Origin: Salinihabitans flavidus
GTDB lineage: Bacteria; Pseudomonadota; Alphaproteobacteria; Rhodobacterales; Rhodobacteraceae
Assembly: GCF_900110425.1 (NCBI RefSeq)
Contig: NZ_FODS01000011.1
Span: 48,969-112,968 of the forward strand
Direction of reading: 5' to 3'
DNA length: 64,000 nt
The translations under genes were made by a program, and so were the position numbers. Below, piece after piece: positions 8,377-17,894 of this stretch (the stretch's first letter is position 1; each line of letters starts with the position of its first letter). The notes beneath the pieces are model-generated. The model was given only the letters and a program-made list of their open reading frames with translations, ran no database searches and was not told the DNA's origin.

Positions 8377-11097
8377 TCACTTCATGAAGAACCATTCGGG
8401 AAAGCCATACCGCTCAACCCATTCATACCAGGCCACATCGGTCGGCCCCAGCACATAGTCGATCACGCCCCAGTTCCCGAACTCCTTGCGAAAAAGCACC
8501 ATCACCACGTCGCTCATGAACCCGCCCGCCATTTCGCGCGCAAATCGGGTGCGGTCCCAGTTGACGGGCGTGCCGTCGCGATTGACTGGCCTCGCCTGCA
8601 AGTAAGCCCAGTGGCCATCGGTATTGAGAACATCGACAACGAAGAGGATCGGCACCCCGATTTCGCCCTGGATCGGCACGCGGGCGGCATCCATCAGCTC
8701 CCCCCGCGTCGCGGTGCCCCGCTCTGGTGTAAAGATATTGCCAAGCGTAACGGCGTCCGGCCCGCCCCGCGGCATGGCGGGATCGGCGCTCTGGCCGTCA
8801 TCCGGGCCGGCCACGACAACCACCACACGCGCAAGCCCGCCCGACGTGTCGCCCAGAATATACTCCGCCCTGATCCTGAATCCTGTCACGTTCGCCAGAA
8901 CGTCCTCAAGGCGGCTCGCGCCCCGCGTCAGCGTCCACCGGCCCGGATCGTCAAGCCGAACCCGCTGAGTCGCCCAGAAGGGGGCAACCTCCCGGTCGAA
9001 TCCCGTGCTCGCCCAGCCCCGGTCGCTTTCGATGACAATATCGACCCCCTTGCGGCCCAAAGCGCCATAGTAGTCTCCGCTGGCGCCGCGAATCTGCACC
9101 TCGATGGTATCGAGATCGCGCCAGTCACCGTGAAATTCCGGCGGCGCGACATAATACCCGTCATGGCCGTCACCGGGTGACACACTCTCAAGATAGCCGC
9201 GCCCCTCCGGTCCGCCGGTCATCTTCGGTTCCACCGTGCTGAGCAGCCCCGACCAGCCATTCGCCCGACCATTCGAGAACTCGGTGACACGCTCGCCTTG
9301 CGGCGGTGCCACCGGCGCGGGCTCATCCCCTGCGTCAGGCGGCTGCGGAACCGAAACAGGAGCGGGCGGCTGCGGCACCGAAACACTCAACTCCGGCGGC
9401 GGGCCGAAACTCCGTGCCATGTAGGAGACGACAGCCCGAAATTCGGCCTCCCGCGCGACCGGATAGGTGATTTCAAGTCGTCGCGTCAGCCCGTCCGCAT
9501 TCCGAATCACCTTGAAAAACCGTCTTGTCTGTCCTTCGGTCCCGGTGATCTCGAAAACCCCGGGGCCGGAGGTTTCCTCCTGCACCTCATCCATCTCCGC
9601 GCGGATGTCCGCCAGCATCCCCGAAAGACCCCGATCAAGCGCATCGTATTGGGTGAAGACGATGAAATGCGCCTGACCGTCCACCGCTTCGAACCGCCGT
9701 CCGTCACCGCTTCCCGGGGCCGCCTGCGCGACGAAATAGGTGCCGGGATAGGAGACCTCTGTGCCATAGCGCGCGTTGCGATAGGTGGTATAGCCGCCGC
9801 CGATCTCTTCGAACCTGTCGGGTTCGCCACCCGCGGTATCGGCGGCATCGGCCGCTTCATCGCGCTCTCCGCCGAGGGCGGCTGCCGCAAAGGCACACTC
9901 CGGCGCCCCTTCCATGCCCTCGATCGCCAGACCGCCGAACAGCGCGTCATGTGCCGCCGGCCCGAAGAACCCCGCATCGCCCGCCACCAGAACCGCCAGC
10001 GGCTCATCGGGGCGCGGGCAATGTGTCCAGACGCTCAGCGTGCCCTCGGTTGTCTCATAGGATCGCACCGGATACCCAGCCAGCGTGTCCTCCTCATGCC
10101 TCGTTCCATCCGGCAACCGGGCGAGCCGTTGCCGAAGCTCAACGCCCCGCAGGAAGCGCACCGACCCGCTGCTGTCGGGCGCGGTGAGCGCCGCCTCGTC
10201 GGGGTATTCGATCACCATCCACCCGGACGGGGGCGTGAACGTCAAACGCCCGCTCAGCACCGAAATCTGACCTGTGCCTGCGCTCTCCTGTTCGGGCACC
10301 TCTTCGGGCAGGGGGCTTTGCGGCGCGAAGCGAAAGCTGGACAGAAAGGCATCGCGCACCGCCGGATCGAACGGCTCCGCCGCGCCGACTGTCCCCACCG
10401 AAAGCAGGAACGGCGCGCGATCCTCCGTGAACATGGACCGCGACACATACATGCGGACATCCATTGCCACACCGCCCAGTTTCATCTCCAGATCGGCCCA
10501 CTCGAACACTTCCCCACCGGGCAGGGCGATCTCGCCCCGGTCGCCCACGACACCGCCATCATCCTCGGCGCTGGCGATCACCTCGTCGATGCTGTCGCCA
10601 TCGCTATCGCTGATGCTGATCATCAGGATGTGGCCGGTCGGCGGCGAGGTATCGCCGGAAAAGACGACCAGTTCCAGATCGTCCTCTTCCATCACGGCCC
10701 AGTCGCCGGGCACGGCAAACTCCGTGCCCTCGAAATCGTGCCGGGCCCATGTCGCGGGCGTCTCTACCGGCTCCATGCCCGAACCGGCCCCACCCTCGCG
10801 CACCGCCTCGGCGTCCAGTGGCACGGCATCCGGCAGCCCCGCCTCGACCCAAAGCTCTGGTGCGATTCCCGGCTCCGTCTCCGCAACGGGCGCGTCAAAG
10901 TCCAGCTCCGCAAGATCGGGCAGGGGTGCATCCGTATCCACAAGCTGCCCAAGCGGCAGGGGGGCCTCTTGCGGCACAAGCTCATAGGCTTCGGTGGCCA
11001 GCGTCTCCATCGTCTGACCAAACAGCGCAGGCGGTGCAAGACAGGCGGCCGCAACGATCACGGCGCGAAAGATCAGCGGTTTTCCAAGTCGTTTCAT
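8377..11097 (-). CDS. Large exported protein with laminin-B-like domain
   Basis: A 906-aa protein of unknown role. Residues 1-27 form a signal peptide ending near ALFGQ, so it is periplasmic or secreted. A region about residues 115-600 holds three stretches with a similar start (FAVPGDW, FTPPSGW, VSYPGTY), which look like diverged repeats. A Pro/Val-rich linker around residues 575-605 precedes a laminin-B/CIA30-like beta domain (about 616-770) recognised by its YYVAPPEFHGDW start. The last 130 residues match a pattern common in bacterial exported proteins (GHWAYLQARPVNRDGTPVNW, then VLGPTDVAWYEW). It is the second gene of an operon, one base after the 11099-12889 gene. Confidence 0.8.
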   Translation of the reverse strand: MKRLGKPLIFRAVIVAAACLAPPALFGQTMETLATEAYELVPQEAPLPLGQLVDTDAPLPDLAELDFDAPVAETEPGIAPELWVEAGLPDAVPLDAEAVREGGAGSGMEPVETPATWARHDFEGTEFAVPGDWAVMEEDDLELVVFSGDTSPPTGHILMISISDSDGDSIDEVIASAEDDGGVVGDRGEIALPGGEVFEWADLEMKLGGVAMDVRMYVSRSMFTEDRAPFLLSVGTVGAAEPFDPAVRDAFLSSFRFAPQSPLPEEVPEQESAGTGQISVLSGRLTFTPPSGWMVIEYPDEAALTAPDSSGSVRFLRGVELRQRLARLPDGTRHEEDTLAGYPVRSYETTEGTLSVWTHCPRPDEPLAVLVAGDAGFFGPAAHDALFGGLAIEGMEGAPECAFAAAALGGERDEAADAADTAGGEPDRFEEIGGGYTTYRNARYGTEVSYPGTYFVAQAAPGSGDGRRFEAVDGQAHFIVFTQYDALDRGLSGMLADIRAEMDEVQEETSGPGVFEITGTEGQTRRFFKVIRNADGLTRRLEITYPVAREAEFRAVVSYMARSFGPPPELSVSVPQPPAPVSVPQPPDAGDEPAPVAPPQGERVTEFSNGRANGWSGLLSTVEPKMTGGPEGRGYLESVSPGDGHDGYYVAPPEFHGDWRDLDTIEVQIRGASGDYYGALGRKGVDIVIESDRGWASTGFDREVAPFWATQRVRLDDPGRWTLTRGASRLEDVLANVTGFRIRAEYILGDTSGGLARVVVVVAGPDDGQSADPAMPRGGPDAVTLGNIFTPERGTATRGELMDAARVPIQGEIGVPILFVVDVLNTDGHWAYLQARPVNRDGTPVNWDRTRFAREMAGGFMSDVVMVLFRKEFGNWGVIDYVLGPTDVAWYEWVERYGFPEWFFMK

Positions 11098-11098
11098 C

Positions 11099-12889
11099 TC
11101 AATTTCCCCCCGGCAAACCGCCGCTCAACCCCTGCAACATGTCGGGCGACATGTCTTCGACCCCCTCGTTGATCGAGCGCCGCAGAATCTGCGTCAACAT
11201 CGTTCCGACTTCCCCATCGAGCGCGTAATACTGCATCCCCTCGCCCACATCCGCGAACACCCCCCGAAGATCGACCTCGGCATCGCTGTCGCACCGCAGG
11301 CTCCGCAACTCCCCGCCCCGAATCCATTCGCGCTGCCGCGCAAGACGGCACTGGCTTTGCGCCACCTCGCCCTCCGGTGTCAGCAGTGAAATCCGGCAGT
11401 TCTCGAGGATGCTCAGGCCGTCAATGCGCGGCTCACCCAGATGAAGCTGATCGCCATAGCGCCACACGCCCGGCGAGGCCTGCGTCCATTGCCCTGTGTC
11501 GCCGTCATAGCGGCCCACGATCACCAGCCCATCCGGCAGGGTCGCGGTATCGAGAGTCACCGGCGCGCGGTCGCGGTCCTCGCGTCTTTCGTGATCAATG
11601 AATGTCCGGTCGAGCGTATATCGCGTAAGCGCACAATAACGCCTCCCCTCGGTCAGAACCGATCGCGCGATAAGCGATGCCTTGGGCTGACCGAAGATGG
11701 CGACGGCGCGATCTCCCTGCACCTGTAGCGGCGCCTCCTGCCGGCCATCGGGCCCGTCCAGAATGATCTTCTGCGGCAAGCCGGCCTTGATCCAGGCGAA
11801 ATTCGTGAACTCCATGCTGAAGGTGCCGTTCGGCTCCAGCGGCCCGCCCCATTCGCCCTCGGCGAGGGGGATGCGAACCTGCCCCGACGGCACGCCCCAA
11901 GCGGTCACATCCAGACGCACCGGCTTGTTCATCTCGGGCCGCAGATCGCGGTTCATGCGCTCCAGAATCAGCCGAAGCTGACGCTCTTCCGCGCGCTCGA
12001 TGATCTCTGGAAGCACATCACGCGCAAGCATCGCCTCCAACCGGAAGGTGAATGTTTCCCTAAGGTCCTTGAGGATCTCGTCATTCAGCCCACTGGTCCC
12101 GCCCCCGGTTCGGTCGAAATCGGCGTAAAGGCTGATGCTGGCCATGTCGGCCTTGCCCAGATAGCTGGCGATCTCGTCACTCAGGGCCCCACGAAAATAG
12201 TCTCGCCGTTCTTCGCTGTCGTCGCCCGCATAGCTTTCCGCCTTCAGGTAAAGGTTCCAGACAATCCGTTTCCAGTCGTTGATGCTGCGCCGCGCCTCGG
12301 GGGCTTCGCGCAGGTATCGCGCGAAGACCGGGCGCCAGCGATCAAGGTAAATGTCGCGCGCGCCGGATTCGACCTCGCGCAGAATGACATCGACGACGAA
12401 AAGCGACACACCGCCGATCTGCAACGCGCCCCAGCCGAATTTGCTGACCACGAAGCTCAGCGTGCCCTTGTAGGCATTGACCCCTGCGCTCTTGTGCTCG
12501 CCCGCGCGAAGATCGCCCGCAACCTGCACCACCGTGACGACAAGCCCCGCGTAAGCCAGAATGTTATTCGTCGTGCTCAGAGAGGGAATCATCACCGCAT
12601 GTTCAGCGATCGTCGCCAGCCCCCCCGCAGCCCCGAGGCCATCGCCGAACATCTGAAAACCGGTATTCAGTGCCGATTGCATGATCGCTGACGTGCGCTC
12701 TGTCTGCATCGCACCCAGAACCGCCTCGACACTGTTGTCCGACAGTCCCTCCCCATCGGGCGAAAGCCGATACTCGACGACCCGTTCGGTCGGCCCGTCA
12801 CCTTCGGATATGACGACGAACGGACCCGCCAGCGCGGTCTGAACGCACAGGATCGCCGCGCCCAACGTGATCAGCACTCTTTTCAACAC
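11099..12889 (-). CDS. Exported protein of unknown function
   Basis: I start this 596-aa protein at GTG 12889 because GAAGGGG lies just upstream and the next residues make a clean signal peptide (LKRVLITLGAAILCVQTALA, then G). The frame remains open further upstream without a better start. A hydrophobic segment around residues 100-135 could be membrane embedded. No named domain is recognised. The TGA is one base from the ATG of the following 906-aa exported protein, so the two are co-expressed and probably act together in the envelope. This may be an undescribed two-component envelope system. Confidence 0.75.
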   Translation of the reverse strand: MLKRVLITLGAAILCVQTALAGPFVVISEGDGPTERVVEYRLSPDGEGLSDNSVEAVLGAMQTERTSAIMQSALNTGFQMFGDGLGAAGGLATIAEHAVMIPSLSTTNNILAYAGLVVTVVQVAGDLRAGEHKSAGVNAYKGTLSFVVSKFGWGALQIGGVSLFVVDVILREVESGARDIYLDRWRPVFARYLREAPEARRSINDWKRIVWNLYLKAESYAGDDSEERRDYFRGALSDEIASYLGKADMASISLYADFDRTGGGTSGLNDEILKDLRETFTFRLEAMLARDVLPEIIERAEERQLRLILERMNRDLRPEMNKPVRLDVTAWGVPSGQVRIPLAEGEWGGPLEPNGTFSMEFTNFAWIKAGLPQKIILDGPDGRQEAPLQVQGDRAVAIFGQPKASLIARSVLTEGRRYCALTRYTLDRTFIDHERREDRDRAPVTLDTATLPDGLVIVGRYDGDTGQWTQASPGVWRYGDQLHLGEPRIDGLSILENCRISLLTPEGEVAQSQCRLARQREWIRGGELRSLRCDSDAEVDLRGVFADVGEGMQYYALDGEVGTMLTQILRRSINEGVEDMSPDMLQGLSGGLPGGN

Positions 12890-12990
12890 AAGTTTTGCCC
12901 CTTCATCCGCCTGCCGCGAACTCTGGGGGCTGGTGCCCGTCCTGTCCTTGATATGGGTCAACGAAGGGGCCCGCAGGCGGGCGCCCCCTG

Positions 12991-14667
12991 TCAGCTCTCG
13001 CGCTTGAGGTCGGTATAGGGCCGCGCGGTGCGCCCGCGATAGGGTTCCGTGATCTCCGGCGGCAGATCGTCCTCGTCGTTGACCCCGATCAACACTCCCT
13101 TGAGCGCGGGCCCCTTCGCGCGCCGCGCGATGATCTGCTCTTCCGAGAGAGTGGTGCGCTGCGACACCCGCCGCGCCCATGTGAACAGGTGGTCGTACAT
13201 GTCCGCGATCACCGCCTCATGCTCCGCGCTCTGGCCCAGATCGGTCAGTTCGCCGGGATCGTTCTGAAGATCGAACAGAATCGGCGGATAGCCCCCTTCG
13301 CAATGGATCAGCTTCCATTTGCGGTCCGCCACCATGAACATCACCGCGTCGCCCACGTCGCGGTTCAGCGTCTCGGCCAGCGGCGACATGGAATAATCGT
13401 ATTCGCAGACCACCACGGCGCGCCCCGTCTCCGTGGCTTGCCCGTGCAGGATCGGTTGAAGCGAATGCCCCTCAAGCACATGCCCCGCCGGCGCCCCGTC
13501 CGCCACCTCAAGGAACGTCGGCGCAAGGTCTATGCTCTCGACCAGCGCATCGCTCACCGTGCTGCGCGTGGCATCCGCCGCCGCGTCCGGGTCATAGACG
13601 ATCAGCGGCACGCGGGTGGAGGCATCGTGGAAGAACGTCTTTTCCCCCATCCAGTGATCGCCAAGAAAATCTCCGTGATCGGAGGTCAGGACGATCATCG
13701 TGTCGTCCATCCGCCCGGTCTCCTCCATCCAGTCGAACAGCCGCCCCATCTGGTCATCGGCCTGCTTGATCAGCCCCATGTAGGCCGGGATCACCGCATC
13801 GCGCACGTCCTCGCGGCTGAACGCCTTGCCCACGCGCGTGTCCATGAAGGCGCGCAGCACCGGATGCGCCGCCGCGTATTCCGCATCGCTGCGAACCGGG
13901 GGCAGGATATGCTCGGGGCCGTACATGCTGGCATAGGGCTCGGGCACGATATAAGGCCAATGCGGCTTGATATAGCTCAGATGGCAGCACCACGGCGCCT
14001 CCGCCTGCGCCATGAACTCCATCCCCCGCGTGGTCAGATAGGGGGTCTCGCTGTCCTCATCGGCGATATTGGCCGCATGGGCGGAGTTTTTCAGGAACCA
14101 GCCGGACAGGACGTTACCATCCTCGTCCAGACCGGAGTTGGCGAAGTCGTGCCACGGGTTGTCGCTGTCATAGCCCTTCTCGCGCAGATGCGCGTTATAG
14201 GTCAGCGCCCCCTTGGGATCATAGAGTCCCTCCGGCCCCTCCGGGCGCATCCCGTCATCGCGCTCGAAGATGTCGAAACCGCACTCGGCCACCCGCGCGC
14301 CGATCTCGCTCTCGGGCGCAAGACCAAGGCGCGCCATCCCCTCGGCGTCGGCGGCCATATGCGTCTTGCCCACCAGCCAGCAGCCCATCCCCGCGCGGCG
14401 CAGGTGATCGCCCATCGTCATCTCGCCGACCTTGAGCGGGACCATGTTGTTGGACGCCCCGTGCGACTGCACATAACGCCCGGTATAGGTGGACATGCGC
14501 GAACTGCCGCAGATCGGCGACTGGATATAGGCCCGGTCGAACCGCATCCCCATCCGCGCCAGCCGGTCGATATTGGGCGTTTGCAGATGCGGATGACCGT
14601 AGCAGCTCAGGTAATCCCAGCGCAGCTGATCGAACATGATGAAGAGAATGTTTTTCGCCTTGGCCAT
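12991..14667 (-). CDS. Sulfatase-superfamily hydrolase (phosphonate-hydrolase type)
   Basis: Alkaline-phosphatase-superfamily enzyme of 558 aa expected to cleave a sulfate ester or phosphonate monoester. The N-terminal metal site is visible (IMFDQLRWDYLSCYG, with D13 and Q14). The activation motif is C53-G-S-S-R-M-S-T-Y-T-G, where C53 would become formylglycine. A second metal segment reads LTSDHGDFLGDHWMGEK near residues 325-341. The core motif is C-x-S-S-R, lacking the Pro/Ala of the usual C-x-P/A-x-R. There is no signal peptide, so it acts in the cytoplasm. Its start faces the TIM-barrel gene at 14872. The substrate cannot be assigned. Confidence 0.85.
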   Translation of the reverse strand: MAKAKNILFIMFDQLRWDYLSCYGHPHLQTPNIDRLARMGMRFDRAYIQSPICGSSRMSTYTGRYVQSHGASNNMVPLKVGEMTMGDHLRRAGMGCWLVGKTHMAADAEGMARLGLAPESEIGARVAECGFDIFERDDGMRPEGPEGLYDPKGALTYNAHLREKGYDSDNPWHDFANSGLDEDGNVLSGWFLKNSAHAANIADEDSETPYLTTRGMEFMAQAEAPWCCHLSYIKPHWPYIVPEPYASMYGPEHILPPVRSDAEYAAAHPVLRAFMDTRVGKAFSREDVRDAVIPAYMGLIKQADDQMGRLFDWMEETGRMDDTMIVLTSDHGDFLGDHWMGEKTFFHDASTRVPLIVYDPDAAADATRSTVSDALVESIDLAPTFLEVADGAPAGHVLEGHSLQPILHGQATETGRAVVVCEYDYSMSPLAETLNRDVGDAVMFMVADRKWKLIHCEGGYPPILFDLQNDPGELTDLGQSAEHEAVIADMYDHLFTWARRVSQRTTLSEEQIIARRAKGPALKGVLIGVNDEDDLPPEITEPYRGRTARPYTDLKRES

Positions 14668-14871
14668 GGGTTTCGCCTTTCTCGGGACGTGGTCGTGCCG
14701 GGTCTTTCCCGCATATCCTTAACACATTCACAAAAATGGGGCACCTGTTTTCCGCCCGGAAAATCACCACCCACAAGCGCCCGCAAGCCGAAGAGACGCG
14801 CTCCCCGCGCCGCCCCTTGCCACGGGCGGGCGGGCTGCGCCACAGTTGACCGAACCGACCGGAGGCGCACG

Positions 14872-15549
14872 ATGCCATTCGATTTCATCTTCATGCTCAC
14901 CCGCAATGACCGCACCGTAACCGATGCGGCGCTGCACCTCGAAACCGCGCTGGCCGCGGGCGTGACCCATATCGGGGTCAAGGACACCGGCCTGCCGGAG
15001 GCCGATCTGGCCGCACTCATCCGCGTGATCCGGCAGGCCGGGGCGACCGCCTATCTCGAAGTGGTCTCGCCAGGGCTGGAGGCAGAGGTGAAATCGGCCC
15101 GCGCCGCGCTGCGCGTCGGGGTGGACGTGCTGCTTGGCGGCACCCATGCCGCGCAGGTCGCGGCGCTGCTGCGCGGGCACGGGCTGCGCTACTACCCCTT
15201 TGCCGGGCGGGTCAGCGGGCATCCCAGCGTCCTGCACGGCCCGGCGGAGCATATCCGCCATTCCGCCCGCACCCTCTGCGCGGTCGAAGGGGTGGACGGG
15301 ATCGACCTTCTGGCCTATCGCAACGATGGCGATGCGGCGGCGCTCATGCGGTCGGTGTGCGAGAGTGTGAACAAGCCGGTGATCATGGCCGGCTCCATTG
15401 ACCGGCCGGACCGGATCGCGGCGGCGCGCGCGGCGGGGGCCGCCGGGTTCACCATCGGCACGGCGGCGCTCGACGGGGCATTCCCGGCACCGGGGCGCGA
15501 TCTGCCCACACAACTGGCCGCGATTCAGGCCGCCGCGCGGGGCGCGTGA
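14872..15549 (+). CDS. TIM-barrel protein of unknown function
   Basis: A 225-aa protein with alternating strand and helix pattern of a small beta/alpha barrel and Gly-rich phosphate-site-like ends (VIMAGSIDRPDRI, then AAGFTIGTAALDG near the C-terminus). I recall close relatives annotated as 4-hydroxythreonine-4-phosphate dehydrogenase, but the protein is much shorter than PdxA and lacks its recognisable motifs, so that name is doubtful. GGAGG sits 7 bases before the ATG. A long open frame runs upstream but only antisense to the sulfatase. Divergent pairing with the sulfatase suggests a common metabolic theme. Confidence 0.78.
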   Translation: MPFDFIFMLTRNDRTVTDAALHLETALAAGVTHIGVKDTGLPEADLAALIRVIRQAGATAYLEVVSPGLEAEVKSARAALRVGVDVLLGGTHAAQVAALLRGHGLRYYPFAGRVSGHPSVLHGPAEHIRHSARTLCAVEGVDGIDLLAYRNDGDAAALMRSVCESVNKPVIMAGSIDRPDRIAAARAAGAAGFTIGTAALDGAFPAPGRDLPTQLAAIQAAARGA

Positions 15550-15590
15550 TCGCCAAGGGCGTGAAACGGCGCGGCACCGATGCCAGTGGA

Positions 15591-16826
15591 TCAGCCCTTC
15601 TGCGCCGCCCGGAACCAGCGGATGATCGCGTCGCGCTCTTCGGTCTCCATCCATGTGACATTCGCGGGCGGCATGGCATCGCTCATCCCCGCCTGAAGAT
15701 AGATGTCGCGCGCCGCCTTGGCGATGTCCCCGCGTGTTTCCAGCAGAAGATTCTTCGGCGCGCGGTGAATGCCGTCATAGAACGGCTCGCGCGCATGGCA
15801 CATCGAACAGCGCCCCATCACGATGTCGCTGACCTCCTGAAACCCGTCCGCCTCGGCGAACGCCTGCGCAGAGGCCGGAATGCCCGCCTTCTCGGCCTCC
15901 GCCAGATCGCGCTGTTCCAACGGCGCGACCGACAGCCACATGATGACAATGAACAGGATGACGGTCGCGGCCCATGTCCACCACGGCAGCCCCCGCCCCG
16001 CGTGCATGGAGTTGAAGAAATGCCGGATCGTCACCCCCATCAGGAACACCAGCGACGCGATGATCCAGTTATATTCCGTGGCGAACGCCAGCGGATAATG
16101 GTTGCTCAGCATCAGGAAGATGACCGGCAGCGTCAGGTAATTGTTGTGGGTCGACCGCAGCTTGGCGATCTTGCCGTATTTCGGGTCCGGCGTCCGCCCC
16201 GCCTTCAGATCGGCGACCACGACACGTTGATTGGGTATGATGATGAAGAACACGTTGGCGGTCATGATCGTCGCGGTGAACGCCCCCAGATGAAGCATCA
16301 TCGCGCGCCCGGTGAACACCTCATTGTATCCATAGCCCATCGCCACAAGCAGGATGAACAGAATGACCATCAGAAGCGTGGGCCGCTCGCCCAGCCCCGA
16401 CTTGCACAGCAGGTCATAGATCAGCCAGCCGATGCTCAGCGAGGCGGCGGAAATCACGATCCCCTGCCAGAGCGCCAGATCCGCCTTGTGCGTGTCGATC
16501 AGGTAAAGCTCACCGCCGGCCCAGTAGACGATCATCAGAAGCGCCGCGCCCGACAGCCATGTGGAATAGCTTTCCCACTTGAACCACGTCAGATGCTCCG
16601 GCATCGCCTCGGGCGCCACAAGGAACTTGCGGATGTGATAGAACCCGCCCCCGTGAACCTGCCATTCCTCGCCATGCGCGCCCTTGGGCAGATCGGGCGC
16701 CTTGCGTAGCCCAAGGTCCAGCGCGATGAAATAGAAGGACGACCCGATCCAGGCCATCGCCGTGATCACATGCAGCCAGCGCACGGCAAAGCCGAGCCAG
16801 TCCCACATGATGGCAAGTTCGAACAT
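15591..16826 (-). CDS. puuD: Membrane urate oxidase/hydroxylase PuuD with cytochrome c domain
   Basis: Inner-membrane enzyme oxidising urate to 5-hydroxyisourate, feeding electrons to the respiratory chain through a C-terminal cytochrome c. The 411-aa protein has about eight hydrophobic helices beginning with WLHVITAMAWIGSSFYF and a C-terminal heme c site C-S-M-C-H around residue 345, followed by DAMPPANVTWM, which carries a plausible Met axial ligand. The surrounding cluster supports this assignment. It is divergent from the LysR regulator and lies in the opposite direction to allantoinase. Confidence 0.92.
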   Translation of the reverse strand: MFELAIMWDWLGFAVRWLHVITAMAWIGSSFYFIALDLGLRKAPDLPKGAHGEEWQVHGGGFYHIRKFLVAPEAMPEHLTWFKWESYSTWLSGAALLMIVYWAGGELYLIDTHKADLALWQGIVISAASLSIGWLIYDLLCKSGLGERPTLLMVILFILLVAMGYGYNEVFTGRAMMLHLGAFTATIMTANVFFIIIPNQRVVVADLKAGRTPDPKYGKIAKLRSTHNNYLTLPVIFLMLSNHYPLAFATEYNWIIASLVFLMGVTIRHFFNSMHAGRGLPWWTWAATVILFIVIMWLSVAPLEQRDLAEAEKAGIPASAQAFAEADGFQEVSDIVMGRCSMCHAREPFYDGIHRAPKNLLLETRGDIAKAARDIYLQAGMSDAMPPANVTWMETEERDAIIRWFRAAQKG

Positions 16827-16905
16827 TTCTGTCTCCTCGTCTGATGCGCCGCCCCACGCTAGCGCAACGCGCGATTATCCTCTATCAAGGAAAAATGCCC
16901 AACAG

Positions 16906-16921
16906 TTTCAAATAAAAAGAG
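16906..16921 (+). promoter_or_regulatory. AT-rich motif shared with the uraH/allantoinase promoter
   Basis: The puuD/LysR intergenic region ends with TTTCAAATAAAAAGAG. A similar run beginning TTTCAAAAAGAATAAG lies at 18326-18345 between uraH and the allantoinase gene. Both stand out in high-GC DNA and could be operator sites for the LysR regulator; this is inference from similarity only. Confidence 0.35.
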
Positions 16922-16924
16922 CAA

Positions 16925-17863
16925 ATGTCCTATATTGCCAATGTCCGCACCTTTGTCCGCGTCTACGAATTGGGCAACATGTCCGCCGCGGCCCGCGATC
17001 AGCGCATTTCCGCGGCGGTCGCCTCCTCGCGCATCTCGCAGCTTGAGGGATATCTCAACGTGCGCCTGTTTCAGCGCACGACACGGCAACTTCAACCCAC
17101 CGAACAGGGGCGGATCTTCTACACCGGCGCCTGCAAGATCCTGGAGACCATAGACGAGGCGGAGGCGGCGGTGAACTCCGTCACCCAAAGTCCGCGCGGC
17201 TCTCTCTATGTCGCGGCGCCGCTGGGCATCGGGCGGCGGCTGATCGCGCCGCAGGTGCCCGCGTTCAAACAGGACTATCCGCTGATCGATTTGCGCCTGC
17301 GGCTCTCGGACCGCAAGCTGGATCTGACCGCCGAAGGACTCGATGTCTCCTTCTTTCTCGGCCTGCCCGAGGACAGCACGCTGCGCATCCGCAAGATCGC
17401 GGACTGCCCGCGCCTGCTCTGCGCCGCCCCGGCCTATCTGGCCGCGCGCGGCACGCCGGGCGACCCGCGCGATCTGACCGATGGCACCCATGATTGCCTC
17501 AACTTGCGCTACCCCGGCGCACCGGAATTCCAGTGGCCGCTTCAGACCCCCGAAGGGGTGCAGCGGTTCGCCGTCACCGGCCCGTTCGAATCTGACGACG
17601 GCGACGTGCTCACCGGCTGGGCGCTTGGCGGGCATGGCATCGTGCTCAAACCCGCCTTCGAGATTGCGGATGAACTGGCCAGCGGCGCGCTCGTGCCGGT
17701 GCTGACCGACTTCCCCCCGATTCCGACGCAGATGGCCTGCCTCTACACCCACCGCCGCCATCAGGACCCCAAGACCCGGCTTTTCATCGACTTCATGGTG
17801 GACCGGATACAGGGCGCGCTTCAGGCGAAAACAGACGCCGCCCGGCCGGTCCCGGGCGGGTAA
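16925..17863 (+). CDS. LysR-family transcriptional regulator of urate catabolism
   Basis: A 312-aa LysR-type regulator: N-terminal winged helix-turn-helix (about residues 1-60, with MSAAARDQRISAAVASSRISQLE) and a periplasmic-binding-like effector domain from about residue 90. It is divergent from puuD across about 100 bp and lies inside the urate gene cluster, so it probably controls these genes with a purine intermediate as effector. A purine-rich AGAG sequence precedes the ATG. Function in this cluster is inferred from position. Confidence 0.88.
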   Translation: MSYIANVRTFVRVYELGNMSAAARDQRISAAVASSRISQLEGYLNVRLFQRTTRQLQPTEQGRIFYTGACKILETIDEAEAAVNSVTQSPRGSLYVAAPLGIGRRLIAPQVPAFKQDYPLIDLRLRLSDRKLDLTAEGLDVSFFLGLPEDSTLRIRKIADCPRLLCAAPAYLAARGTPGDPRDLTDGTHDCLNLRYPGAPEFQWPLQTPEGVQRFAVTGPFESDDGDVLTGWALGGHGIVLKPAFEIADELASGALVPVLTDFPPIPTQMACLYTHRRHQDPKTRLFIDFMVDRIQGALQAKTDAARPVPGG

Positions 17864-17894
17864 AGCCGCGCTGCGACAGCAACGCGCGCCCCGT

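Noticed and set aside
9298..11172. 624-aa plus-strand open frame
   Set aside because: Shadow of the 906-aa exported protein gene; composition typical of antisense GC-rich frames.
11099..13180. Longer start for the exported protein
   Set aside because: The upstream part is antisense to the sulfatase end, and a signal peptide begins only at 12889.
13189..14871. Long open frame upstream of the TIM-barrel gene
   Set aside because: It is antisense to the well-supported sulfatase; high GC leaves such frames open.
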